Part shown: piece after piece, positions 11,606 to 61,737 of the stretch | How the letters are laid out: each line of letters starts with the position of its first letter | Numbering within the stretch: position 1 is the first letter of the stretch | Assembly: GCF_050003625.1 (NCBI RefSeq) | Contig: NC_134397.1 | Span: forward strand, 225,184,537 to 225,248,536 | Direction: 5' to 3' | DNA length: 64,000 bases | From: Haematobia irritans | Taxonomy: Eukaryota > Arthropoda > Insecta > Diptera > Muscidae | Position numbers and translations under genes: made by a program | The notes under the pieces: model-generated | Told to the model about the DNA's origin: nothing | Database searches by the model: none | Seen by the model: the letters and a program-made list of their open reading frames with translations, nothing else

Positions 11606-12143
11606 GTTGTTAATACCACCCGCATTTGATATCATAATTTATTATGGTTTTCTATAGAATTCTAAAAATTAGTTCGTGAACTCACCAATGCATTTTTTAT
11701 TTCTATAGAAAATTTTGTCAACCCTAATGTTCAAACTGCCAACTTATGGCTCTATCGTAAAGCTTGACATATATGCGACCAGCATGCATTCAATATTGCA
11801 TAAACAATTTACGGTCAAAAAAATGTGTACACATTGTATTCCAACAACTTGTTAATCGCCCCCAAACACACCTCGTGTCGATTAATCGAAAGAAATGTTT
11901 CCAAAATATGATAGCGGTGCTCCGAAACGCGTCTATGACATCGTGAGAGGTGACCGGTTCGAATGGTCTTATCTTTACACTAATGATTTTGGCATGTTAT
12001 TAAAATTTTCGATGCGGAATTCGAACCTTGTTCCCACAAAATCGTCACCATGAACGATGGTTTATGTTTTGACCAAGCATGGTGTCATTTCATCGTTATC
12101 AGATTGACACCATTGAAACGTTAAATCTTTAATCCAATCATTA
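11606..12143. other. Spacer with short dispersed repeat
   Basis: 11592-11652 (GAAAACCTTTGTTGTTAATACC ... ATAATTTATTATGG) is matched in reverse by 34177-34240. A single TTCTATAGAAAATTTTGTCAA unit lies at 11700-11720. The short ORF at 11764-11946 shows no recognisable domain. Confidence 0.4.
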
Positions 12144-13623
12144 CACAGACAAAAATATCACCAAAATATTTCCAATTGAAAAGTTTATTAATATTGAATT
12201 TTTTTTAACAAATTAATTGATATAATTGACTTTTTAATCGAGATAGAAGCATTAAGTTAATTAAGTGAAAGATTGAAAAATTTTTAATTAAAAAATTAAT
12301 CGATACAATTAACTTTTTAATCATACTAAGTCAATTAAAATAAATCATGGATTTTTTTTAAACTTAAAATTTATTTCAAACAATCCATTTTTTAATCAAA
12401 GTAAAAAAATCAGTCAGTTAAGAAAGTAATTGAAAATATGTACGTTTTTAATGAAAAAATTAATTGAGGTTTGTAATCAACAACAATTAAATTTTTACAT
12501 TTAAAAAATTAATTGAAATTTGCTAGTGAAAACAATGAATTTTTTAATCAAGTATTTTTTAATGTCCAATTTAAACTGTAATTTATACTATCATTTTAGT
12601 GATTGAAGACATTTCAATTAAAAAATTAATTGGATTAATTAATTTCGTGATTGAATCAGAAAAAAAAAACTTTTGTGTGTACATACACAAAAAAAAATAT
12701 TTTTCTCTTCATTCACGAATATTGAAATGTCTTCAATCACAGAAAAAAAAATTAATTGTTCCAATAGAAATATACCCTACGGGAAATTGGTGCAAATTGC
12801 CACTGACGAACCACACACAGAAAAAAATTTCACGAACATTTTTCCAATTAAAATCTTAATTGAGTTTTAAAAAAATGTTCAATTAAAAATTTAATTGAAT
12901 CAACAAATTTTTTAATTGGATCAATTAATTTTTTAATTGACTGCCAATTAATTTTTTAATTGATACTATCATTTCTGTGATTGAAGACATTTCAATTAAA
13001 AAATTAATTGGATCAATTAATTTCGTGATTGAATCAGATTTTTTTTTTGTGCAGGACTGGTACCGGTGATCCAGTTTGTCGCAGTTTTTAATTAGTCATA
13101 ATTTAATGATTTCCATACTCGCTTGATATAGAAATAGTATTGGATCTACACATTTAGTGCAGTAGAATTACCAGAATAACCTATTGTTCAATATATTTCA
13201 AAAGTTTTTCATTTCTGGTGCGATTCGGATAACCAAACTGAAACAGATTCCTAAGAGTTTGTCAGAGATTGGTTCATGAGGACCTGTCTATGAAGTGCTA
13301 CTACTAAAATGACCCTGGACGTATCCTAAGGAACGAATCCAAGACGTGTCCTAAAGTGTAAATTTACCCCGTCAATGACAAACCCATGTTAATGTGACCG
13401 GTCCCATATGTCTTGACCAGAACTAGGATTGGTCCATGCACACCAGGGACTAGTCCTGTATCGGTCCCGTAGGGTAATAAAAGAAATATAATAATAATTT
13501 TTTGAGAATGATTTTTGTCTCAATTAAAGAATTTGCTGAACCAATTAAATTTTTTAATTGAATATTTTTTAAAATTCGATTAAAATTTTAGTTGAAAAAA
13601 ATTTGGTGATATATTTTTCTGTG
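12144..13623. mobile_element. Palindromic MITE cluster (CACAGAAAAATATCACCAAA ends)
   Basis: The left end CACAGACAAAAATATCACCAA at 12144 is the inverted match of the right end TTTGGTGATATATTTTTCTGTG at 13602-13623. The interior is repeated AATTAATTTTTTAATTGA sequence. Further ends near 12813 and 13040-13055 suggest two or more overlapping copies. 13060-13490 is a higher-GC insert of unknown type with repeated GACC(A/G)GTCC-like words. Confidence 0.65.
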
Positions 13624-13627
13624 CAAA

Positions 13628-14888
13628 TAAATATTTTCTGCATGTGAGTCTGATTACTATAATGCAGTTTATGTGAGCTACATTCCATGCGAACCCTAGA
13701 TAATTTTCCAATAAAAACCCAAAAACATTTTTATAAGCAATTTTTATATTTAATTTTTTTATTTTGTATTTTTGTGTTTTGTTTTTTTTTGTAATTATAA
13801 TTCAAGTAATAATTATATTATTAACATTTGTTTTTTGTTTTGTGTTTTGTTTTGTTTTTCATACATAATAATTTAACTAATATTTAATAAAATAAAAACA
13901 AACAAAAAAAAATAAAATCTTAAAGCAAATAATTTACACTAGTCAATGATAGTGAAATATGAATAATAAATAGATAATTTAAAACTAATTGAAATATTCA
14001 TAATATATATTTTAAATATAATACAAGCGTTGATTAAATATTTATATATATTATATAGATGTTTTATATTATTAATAATACTTTTTGAGCAATTGAGACA
14101 TATACAAATAGTTGAATGGGAATTTTTATTATAGGGAATGGTAGTTATTATTTTTATTTTTTTTAATATTTACATCAGAAAATAGATATAGGAACAATAA
14201 ATAACATATTCATTTTTTAAGTATTCATTAGATATATTTTACATAGGGTTTTAATAATAAGGGAAATTTTGAAATATTTTTTGCCACATGGGTTTTTTAT
14301 AGTTTTTTTTTTTTAATTTAAGATATGTTACAAGATATTATTTTCTTTACTATTACGATTTATTGATTTGTTTTATTTTTTTATTTATCATTATTCGTTT
14401 TGAATGAAACCAGTTTTTTAATTTATTTTTGCAAAGGTTTTGTTTTGTTTTTTTTTTTTTTAATTTTCTTAAAAATTTCAAAGTTATTCTATCAAAAAAT
14501 ATTTACTACAAAAAATGTTTTCCGTAACGCATAAATATCCTTAGACTATGGCCATTGCGATACGTTTGACAACTAAGTAAAATAAATTTTGAGGGAAATA
14601 TCTCAATTGGGACTCTTAGAAAACGTTTGTTTTTATTGATTCCTTTTTTTAACCTTCCCAAATTTTGAAATTAAATTAGTCAAACGTATCACGCTGTCTT
14701 TTATGTTTTTGTTGTGTTTTTCTTTTTTACAATACAAATTTTATAATACATTTGTACATGCTCCATATGTTTGTCTACATTACGTTTGGCACTAATTTCA
14801 AAATTAATGAAGCATGGTTGCCATTATCATTTAATTTCCGTTTCAATCACAGGACCACATCTCCATTGTGGGGGGTGGGGGGAACATT
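13628..14888 (-). other. Hmx: Likely Hmx 3' UTR and 3' flank
   Basis: Very AT-rich, with long T runs and no supportable ORF. On the minus strand there are many AATAAA-like polyadenylation signals, so the real cleavage site cannot be chosen from sequence. The tract is free of the interspersed repeats that dominate 1-13.6 kb, which fits a transcribed 3' UTR. Just past the extension stop is a run of C and A (14871-14886 region). Confidence 0.4.
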
Positions 14889-15569
14889 TTAATAAATTTT
14901 ATGATTTTTTATTTGCTCAATGGAGGGGCTATGATTGAAATTTACATTTCCATTGACCTTTTCCTCCAGGCCACTGCTATTGGCCTTGGGCGGCAGGCCA
15001 TTCAAGAGTCTCTCCATGGCCGTACTTTTTATATTTACCGGCGAATCTCCAGCAGTCGATTGTTGTTGTTGTTGTTGTTGCTGACCATTTGTTGTTTGTT
15101 GGCAAAACTTTCCAGCCATTTCCTCTAGGTTGTGTGAAACAGGCCGAGATGGCGATTCCTGTGGTGGATGGTGTTGCTGTTGTTGTTGTTGCTCCTCATC
15201 TTCATTTTCCACATCTATGGCCGTATCATCGGCCTCCTCTGACTCTGAATTATTACTGGGTTGGGGTGAGGGAGGTGTTAACCTTGTATTAGAATGCTGA
15301 TGATGTGTTCCTGTTGTGGAAGCATTCAGGGCGTATGGTGATGTGGTGGTTACACGCATTAAATGTTGCAAATGCTGATGATGGTGATGATGATGTTGAT
15401 GCTGATGATGATGGTGCAGAGGAAGATGATGTTGCTGCTGCTGTTGTTGATGTTGAGAGGTTGGCGGTGAATTTGGAGTATTGGGTCTTCCACATTGGGC
15501 ACTTGTGGATGTTGAGGGAGCACCAGCTGCTGCAGCTGCCACTGCGGCCGCAGTTAAACACCCCACCCC
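14889..15569 (-). CDS. Hmx: Candidate 226-codon readthrough extension of Hmx
   Basis: Directly after the Hmx TAG (15572-15570) the same frame runs open for 226 codons to TAA at 14891-14889. It looks like fly coding sequence: an Ala tract, a poly-Q run of mixed CAA/CAG codons, a His-rich run of mixed CAT/CAC/CAG/CAA codons, an acidic block (SESEEADDTAIDVENEDEE), a second and third Q tract, and a complex C-terminal stretch (MERLLNGLPPKANSSGLEE). Composition changes at the TAA: beyond it lie a C/G run and then very AT-rich DNA. The ORF has no plausible start of its own (first codons GGG, GTG). Candidate GT-AG introns across the stop (GTATAG to nearby AGs, 34, 40, 46 or 49 bases) are too short and break the frame. 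Readthrough is the best explanation. A 3' UTR that is open by chance is the alternative. I do not recognise the extension as a known domain. Confidence 0.55.
   Translation of the reverse strand, partial: GVGCLTAAAVAAAAAGAPSTSTSAQCGRPNTPNSPPTSQHQQQQQQHHLPLHHHHQHQHHHHHHQHLQHLMRVTTTSPYALNASTTGTHHQHSNTRLTPPSPQPSNNSESEEADDTAIDVENEDEEQQQQQQHHPPQESPSRPVSHNLEEMAGKFCQQTTNGQQQQQQQQSTAGDSPVNIKSTAMERLLNGLPPKANSSGLEEKVNGNVNFNHSPSIEQIKNHKIY
15541..15554 (-). promoter_or_regulatory. GC-rich palindrome just downstream of the Hmx stop codon
   Basis: ACTGCGGCCGCAGT is a perfect 14-base palindrome starting 15 bases after the TAG. More self-complementary CAGCTGC/GCAGCTG sequence follows, and a G-rich run (GGGGGTGGGG) lies between stop and palindrome. 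Stem-loops shortly after a stop are known to promote readthrough in some fly genes (headcase is the classic case). Whether this one folds or acts that way is inference. Confidence 0.3.
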
Positions 15570-55368
<39,799 letters not shown>

Positions 55369-56210
55369 GTTTGTTTATAGGGAACTTAATTTGATGTTTT
55401 TTTTTTAATTTTTTCAAAAAAAAATTGTAAACAATATTTTTTTTATATCACTGTTTTATTTTTTGAAATTTCACAATCTTATCATTTTTTTTTTTACAAA
55501 AAAATCTTTTTAATTTGTCACTTCTTTTGTCGACACTTTATTTTTTAATTGTTGTCTTATACAATTGATTGTATTTAAATTTGATTGATTGTTGTTGTTG
55601 ATTTATTTGGGTATTTTTGTGTGTGTGGGTTTTCTTGTTAAGTGAAAACTTGAATTTTTTTCCTTTCGGTAATTTTTCTCTTTTGAGGACTAGCGCAAGA
55701 AAGTACGTCCTTTCACGATCATCAACGTTTTACATTTAAATCGTTCATATCCTTTGTTGTGTGTCCGTAACCGTTAACAAACGTTTACTGTCTACTCGAT
55801 AAACGAAAAGAAACCATTTACGCTTATACACACACACATACACTGTAACAAACTCTCTCACCCATTCATGACATAGAGTGGTATCCTTGCAGTTTGTTAT
55901 GTTATTGTGAATATTCTATTGAGCATACCGCGACTATAGGTGTGTTCACTGTGTAAGTGTACGGGTGGTTGTGAGCAGTTTAGTTGTCGATTTTCTATAT
56001 AAAAAATAATTGTTGTTCGTCTTCTACTTCTGGTATTTTTGGGCAATTTAACCCCTCTTGCCTTCTTTTTTAAGTTTTTCTTTAGTTTTTTTTTGTTTGT
56101 TCGTTCGAAACGGAATTTATTTTTCGATCGTTTTGGCTGGAAGTGTACGACTAAACAGAAAGAGAGATCTAAGGGTGACGTGTTTGTCTGTTTGTGTTTC
56201 AAACACAACT
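55369..56210 (-). other. Hmx: Probable Hmx 5' UTR
   Basis: AT-rich leader between the candidate start site at 56210 and the Hmx ATG, with long A and T runs close to the ATG. No long ORF lies in the Hmx direction. The exact 5' end, and whether a 5' untranslated intron exists, cannot be determined here. Confidence 0.35.
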
Positions 56211-56216
56211 GAATCT
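56170..56216 (-). promoter_or_regulatory. Candidate Hmx core promoter (Inr plus DPE)
   Basis: On the minus strand ATTCAGTTGTG matches the fly initiator TCAGTY with A+1 at 56210. At +28 to +33 the bases are ACACGT, five of six positions of the downstream promoter element RGWYVT. Correct Inr-DPE spacing is more telling than either motif alone. A CT/GA repeat about 360 bases further upstream (56568-56583) would suit GAGA factor. The whole assignment is motif-based. Confidence 0.25.
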
Positions 56217-57281
56217 AAGGTGGTTGGTTAAAAATTCTTTTAGTCCAAAACAAAAAAATGGTTTTTCACGATACCAACCAACAACATAGAATCCAGTGAG
56301 CGATTCAATTGTCAGACCCACAAAAATCCACATGCACACACACGCACACAATGAATAAACCACTCTCTAACAAGGACCTACCACCATCACCACTACCAAA
56401 CTCTTGCTCTTTGTAAACATGGGTAGCTAAAAAGATTTTCTTCGTCCCTTGATTTTGTGAATGGGCTGGCTGTGTGGTTGGTTGGGTGAAATAACAAACC
56501 CACCTTGCAAAAAGCAATATTCATTCATGCATTCACATTCACATGCACACAAAGGCAATTTATAGAACTCACTCTCTCTCTCTAAATGATGCAATTTCTC
56601 TTAGGGTAGTAATTTAAATGAGAGAAAATAAATTTGCAGAAATTATATGAGTGTTTACAACTCATACTTTCCTTTCGAATGATGTGGGAAAATTTTCACT
56701 CATTTTCTGCAAATTCATGTTTCACATACCATTCGTTTTGAACAATAAACATCGTTATGGGGTGTTTCGTATCCAATTTATCTTACAATTTCTTAATTTT
56801 GTTTAGTTTATATTTACATCAATCTCTGTTTACAGATTTTATGGATATTGGTGTGAATGGATCTGGCTCAATTGCCTTTGCAGAAAACAATTTCAAAATC
56901 AATCATTTATTTAATGTCCACTGTGTATACATACACACATAGCTAATTGTGTTTATGAAGATTTACTAAAAGGTCAAGTGGAGAAAAAATGACAATGCCA
57001 AATGTAAGAAATAAGAATAGTTGTGAGTGCAAACGCATATATCCTTGCGAAAATTTTTAAAAATTTGTCGATCTTATTTAAAAATGATCTATATTCGTAT
57101 AAGTCGATGAATTTTCTTACCGAAAATGTCAACTTCAATTAACTCTCAAAGAGAAAGATTATTCGTTGATGAATTATTTTGTGGAAGGAAAATTAAAAAC
57201 TTTTGCAGAAAACTCATTGTCGATGTATATTGTCATAAAAAAGTGCATCGTTCATGAACTCTCCTACACTGAAAATTGACA
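56217..57281. other. Upstream region of Hmx
   Basis: Mostly unique AT-rich sequence with CA/GT and CT/GA simple repeats (56320-56350, 56568-56583). No supportable gene in either direction; short ORFs here lack any domain. Likely promoter-proximal regulatory DNA. Confidence 0.4.
56568..56583. promoter_or_regulatory. GA/CT repeat upstream of Hmx (possible GAGA-factor site)
   Basis: An ACTCTCTCTCTCT run, the typical GAGA-factor (Trl) binding pattern, in the region upstream of Hmx exon 1. Similar GA runs occur at the intron 2 acceptor, so it may be simple sequence only. Confidence 0.25.
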
Positions 57282-57689
57282 TACAGTGCACGCGCGGTAA
57301 CGTAAACTAATTGAAACCCAGAGAGTTCACGTTAGCGAAAATGTTCACGTTAGTGAACTTCATCGAAATTCGGAACAAAAAATCGCCATATTCGGGAATT
57401 TACACGTTCTAGCGTGATAGTCCTTTATTTTTGTTATTAGTAATATTAACAAGTATATACGGCCGTAAGTTCGGCCAGGCCGAAGCTTATGTACCCTCCA
57501 TCATGGATTGCGTAGAAACTTCTTCTAAACACTGCCATCCACAATCGAATTACTTAAGTTGCGGTAACGCTTGCCGATGGCAAGGTATCTTAAAACCTCC
57601 TAACACCATCTTCTAAATTGTATGTAAGTCCATACGTGGTATATATTAAATCAAAAAAGATCGATCCAATACGTATATAATTCAGTTTG

Positions 57690-58170
57690 ACAAAGTAGAC
57701 ATAAAATTTTGACAAAATTTTCTACAGAAATAAAATTTTAACAAAATTTTCTATAGAAATAAAATTTTCACAAAATTTTCTATAGAAATAAAAATTTTGA
57801 CAAAATATTCTATAGAAAGAAAATTTTGACAAAAATTTCTACAGAAATAAAATTTTAACAAAATTTTCTATAGAAATAAACTTTTGACAAAATTTTCTAT
57901 AGAAATAAAATCTTGGTAGATTATTTGTGGCTCGAGTGGCAACCATGATTATGAACAAAATAAAATTTGAACAAAATTTTCTATAGAAATAAAATTTTGA
58001 CAAAATTTTCTATAGAAATAAAATTTTGAAAATGATGAAAATTTTATTATGAACCGAATAAAATTTTAACAAAATTTTCTCTAGAAATAAAATTTTGACA
58101 AAATTTTCTATAGAAATAACATTTTGACAAAATTTTCTATAGAAATAAAATTTTGGTAGATTTTTTTGGC
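57690..58170 (+). repeat. About 29-bp AT-rich array inside family C
   Basis: AAAATTTTGACAAAATTTTCTATAGAAAT units in two blocks separated by GGCTCGAGTGGCAACCATGA. Shows that the dispersed arrays elsewhere probably originate as the 5' part of this element family. Confidence 0.85.
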
Positions 58171-58199
58171 TCTAGTGGCAACCATGATTATGAACCGAT

Positions 58200-59110
58200 A
58201 TGGACCAATTTTTGTGTGATTGGACCAATTTTGGTATGGCTGTTAGCGACCATATACTAACACCACGTTCCTAATTTGAACCGGATCGGATGAATTTTGC
58301 TCCTCCAAGAGGCTCCGGAGGTCAAATCTGGAGAACGTTTTATATGGGGGCTATATATAATTATGGACCAATTCTGGCACGGTTGTTAAAGATACTATAC
58401 TAACACCATGTTCCAAATTACAACCGGCTTGGATGAAATTTGCTTCTCTTGGAGACTTCGCAAGCCAAATCTGGAGAATATTTTATATGGGGGCTATATA
58501 TAATTATGGACCGATATGGACCAATTCTGGCACGGTTGTTAAAGATCATATACTAACACCATGTTCCAAATTACAACCGGCTTGGATGAAATTTGCTTCT
58601 CTTGGAGACTTCGCAAGCCAAATCTGGGGATCGGTTTATATGGGGGCTATATATAATTATAAAGCGATGTGGACCAATTTTTGCATGGTTGTTAGAGACC
58701 ATATACCAACATCGTGTACCAAATTTCAGCCGGATCGGATGAAATTTTCTTCTCTTTGAGGCTCCGCAAGCCAAATCTGGGGATCGGTTTATATGGGGGC
58801 TATATATAATTATGGACCGATGTGGACCAATTTTTGCATGGTTGTTAGAGACCATATACCAACACCATGTACCAAATTTCAGCCGGATCGGATGAAATTT
58901 GCTTCTCTTTTAGGCTCCGCAAGCCAAATCTGGGGATCGGTTTATATGGGGGCTATATATAATTATGGACCGATGTGAACCAATTTTTCCATGGTTGTTA
59001 GAGACCATATACCAACACCATGTACCAAATTTCAGCTGGATCGGATGAAATATGCTTCTGTTAGAGGCGCCACAAGCCAAATCTGAGGGTCCCTTTATAT
59101 GGGGGCTATA
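58200..59110 (+). repeat. 153-bp tandem units in family C element
   Basis: Units headed by TTTATATGGGGGCTATATAT at 153-base steps, each with CCAAATTTCAGCCGGATCGG. Open on both strands over several units, as expected for a 3n repeat. Confidence 0.85.
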
Positions 59111-59767
59111 CGTAAAAGTGGACCGATATGGCCCATTTTCAATACCATCCGACCTACATCGATAACAACTACTTGTGCCAAGTTTCAAGTCGATAGCTTG
59201 TTTCGTTCGGAAGTTAGCGTGATTTCAACAGACGGACGGACGGACGGACGGACATGCTTAGATCGACTCAGAATTTCACCACGACCCAGAATATATATAC
59301 TTTATGGGGTCTTAGAGCAATATTTCGATGTGTTACAAACGGAATGACAAAGTTAATATACCCCCATCCTATGATGGAGGGTATAAAAACTTAAGAATTT
59401 AATGAAAAAATTAAAAAAAAAGAAATCGGAAAAACATCAGTGGGTATGGAATTATAAAGCAATTTAAATTACTAATTAAAATTCACGAAAAAAGCAAAAC
59501 TAGATCACTAAAAAATTCCGTAGGTGTATTTGAAATTGTATTTGACATTGTGAATCTGCCTTTAACGTAAAATTTCATGTTTTTCAGCTTTACGGAGTAG
59601 TTAGTGTCAGAAAAAGCATGTTCACATTATGCGGTGTTCACGTTACTGCGAGTGCACTGTATAATGAAAGATCATGCAACTTAAATTTTAGGATACATAA
59701 TTTATACAACATTGAGGACAAATTTCATTAAAATAAAGAATTTTTATTAAAAGAAAATTCATATTTT

Positions 59768-61494
59768 TATACCCACCACCATAGAATGGTGACGTGGGTA
59801 TAATAAGTTTGTCATTCCGTTTGTAACACATCGAAATATCGACTATATAAAGTATATATATTCTTGATGAGGGAGAAATTCTAAAACGATATAACGATGT
59901 CTGTCTGTCTGTCTGTTGTAATCACGCTACAGTCTTCAATAATGAAGCAATCGTGCTGAAATTTTGCACAAACTCGTCTTTTGTCTGCAGGCAGGTCAAG
60001 TTCGAAGATGGGCTATATCGATCCAGGTTTTGATATAGTCCCCATATAAACCGACCTCCCGATTTGGGGTCTTGGGCTTATAGAAATCGTAGTTTTTATC
60101 CAATTTGCCTGAAATTGGAAATCTAGAGGTATTGTAGGACCACAAATACGTGTGCCAAAAATTGTGAGTTTCGACCCCTATTTTGGTATAGCCCCCATAT
60201 AGACGGATCTCCCGATTTTACTTCTTGGGCTTATAGAAACTGCAGTTTTTATCCAATTTACCTGAAATTTGAAATCTAGAGGTATTTTATGACCATAAAG
60301 AGGTGTGCCAAAAATGGTGAGTATTGGTCCATGTTTTGGTATAGTCCCCATATAGACCGATCTCCCGATTTTATTTCTTGGGCTTATAGAAACCGCAGTT
60401 TTTATCCAATTTTTATCCAATTTGCCTGAAATTGGAAATTTAGAGGTTTTGTAGGACCACAAATACGTGTGCCAAAAATTGTGAGTTTCCACCCATATTT
60501 TGGTATAGCCCCCATATAGACCGATCTCCCGATTTTACTTCTTGGGCTTATAGAAACCGCAGTTTTTATCCAATTTATCTGTATTTGGAAATCTAGAGGT
60601 ACTTTAGAACCGTAAAGAGGTGTGCCAAAAATGGTGAGCATCGGTCCATGTTTTGGTATGGTGCCCATATAAACCGACCTCCCGATTTGGGGTCTTGGGC
60701 TTATAGAAACCGTAGTTTTTATCCAATTTGCCTGAAAGTGGAAATCGAGATGTATTTTAGGACCATAAATAGGTATGCCGAAAATGATGAGTATCGTTCC
60801 TTATTTTGGTATAGCCCCCATATAGACCGATTTCCCGATTTTACTTCTTGGGCTTCTAGAATCGAAAGTTTTTATCCAATTTGCCTGAAATTGGAAAGCT
60901 AGAGGTATTTTCGGGCCATAAAGAGGTGTGCCGAAAACGGTGAGTACCGGTCTATATTTTAGTATAGCCCCCATAAGAACGATTTCCCGATTTAACTCCT
61001 TGGGTTTCTAGAAACCGTAGTTTTTATCTGATTTGCCTGAAATTGTAAATATTCTGGTATTTTAGGCTCACAAAAACGTGTATCGGATTAAGTTTTTATC
61101 GGTCCATTTGGTAATGCCTCCATATAGACCGAATTCACTTCTTGAGGGTGTCTAAGGCCAACTGATAATGAAAATTGCTTGAAACTCAATGTAAAATTTC
61201 GAAATTTTACTTCTCGGGTGAAAATCTACAGATTTAAGATTTCAAATCAAGATATTATTTTATAATTTTCTTGTACACATACAAGAGATGTTAATAATTC
61301 CTCAAAAACTCAAACAAAAATGGTTCTTATAAATCCAAAATCTGATATAGTCCTCATAGGTGAAATCTTTAAATTTATCTTCCGGAAGTGTCCTCAAGCC
61401 CTCCTGAAATTTCAAAGGAAACCCTAATATTTGGTTCATGGTGGTGGGTATTTAAGATTCGGTCCGGCCGAACTTACTGCTGTATATACTTGCT
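59768..61494 (-). mobile_element. Helentron/DINE-1-like element, family A, reverse orientation
   Basis: On the plus strand it starts TATACCCACCACCATAGAATGG, then TTTGTAACACATCGAAATATCG and GTCTGTCTGTCTGTTG. Reversed 153-bp units (60000-61100) follow. It ends GGTGGTGGGTATTTAAG, TTCGGTCCGGCCGAA and TGTATATACTTG. It interrupts a repeat that continues at 61515. Confidence 0.75.
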
Positions 61495-61737
61495 TGGAGT
61501 AAGATTTTTTTCTTTAAATTTAGGACAAGAATCTTTGAAATTTGTGCCCCTTCGTTAAAGTCGTATGTCTTTGAAATAGGGGTAATTTCTCTTAAAGTAA
61601 AGAAAGTAAAATCATTTTTGATGTAAGGAAATAATCATTAAATTAAGTGAGATATTGAATTTTTGAATTAGAAATAAAAAATCTTCACACATAGGCTAAT
61701 ACTTATTTTGAGGGGTTTGCATATTTGGTTTAATTTT

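Larger units (their letters stand above)
57450..59387 (+). mobile_element. Helentron/DINE-1-like element, family C, complete copy
   Basis: Start ACAAGTATATACGGCCGTAAG, TTCGGCCAGGCCGAA and TACCCTCCATCATGG. Then TTCTATAGAA-type units (57690-58170), then 153-bp units (ATGs at 58640, 58793 and 58946), then GACGGACGGACGGACGG (59231-59253), ATATTTCGATGTGTTACAAACGG and CCTATGATGGAGGGTATA. The start and end are inverted over about 15 bases. It best shows the full order of family C. Confidence 0.75.
57284..59659. mobile_element. TA-flanked inverted-repeat element (pogo/Tc1-mariner-like) split by a Helentron-like insertion
   Basis: CAGTGCACGCGCGGTAACGT at 57284 is the inverted match of ACGTTACTGCGAGTGCACTG ending at 59659. 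Both sides are flanked by TA (57282-57283 and 59660-59661), the target duplication of Tc1/mariner elements. Without the insert the element is about 0.4 kb: a MITE with internal GTTCACGTTA(G) repeats and no transposase. Confidence 0.7.
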
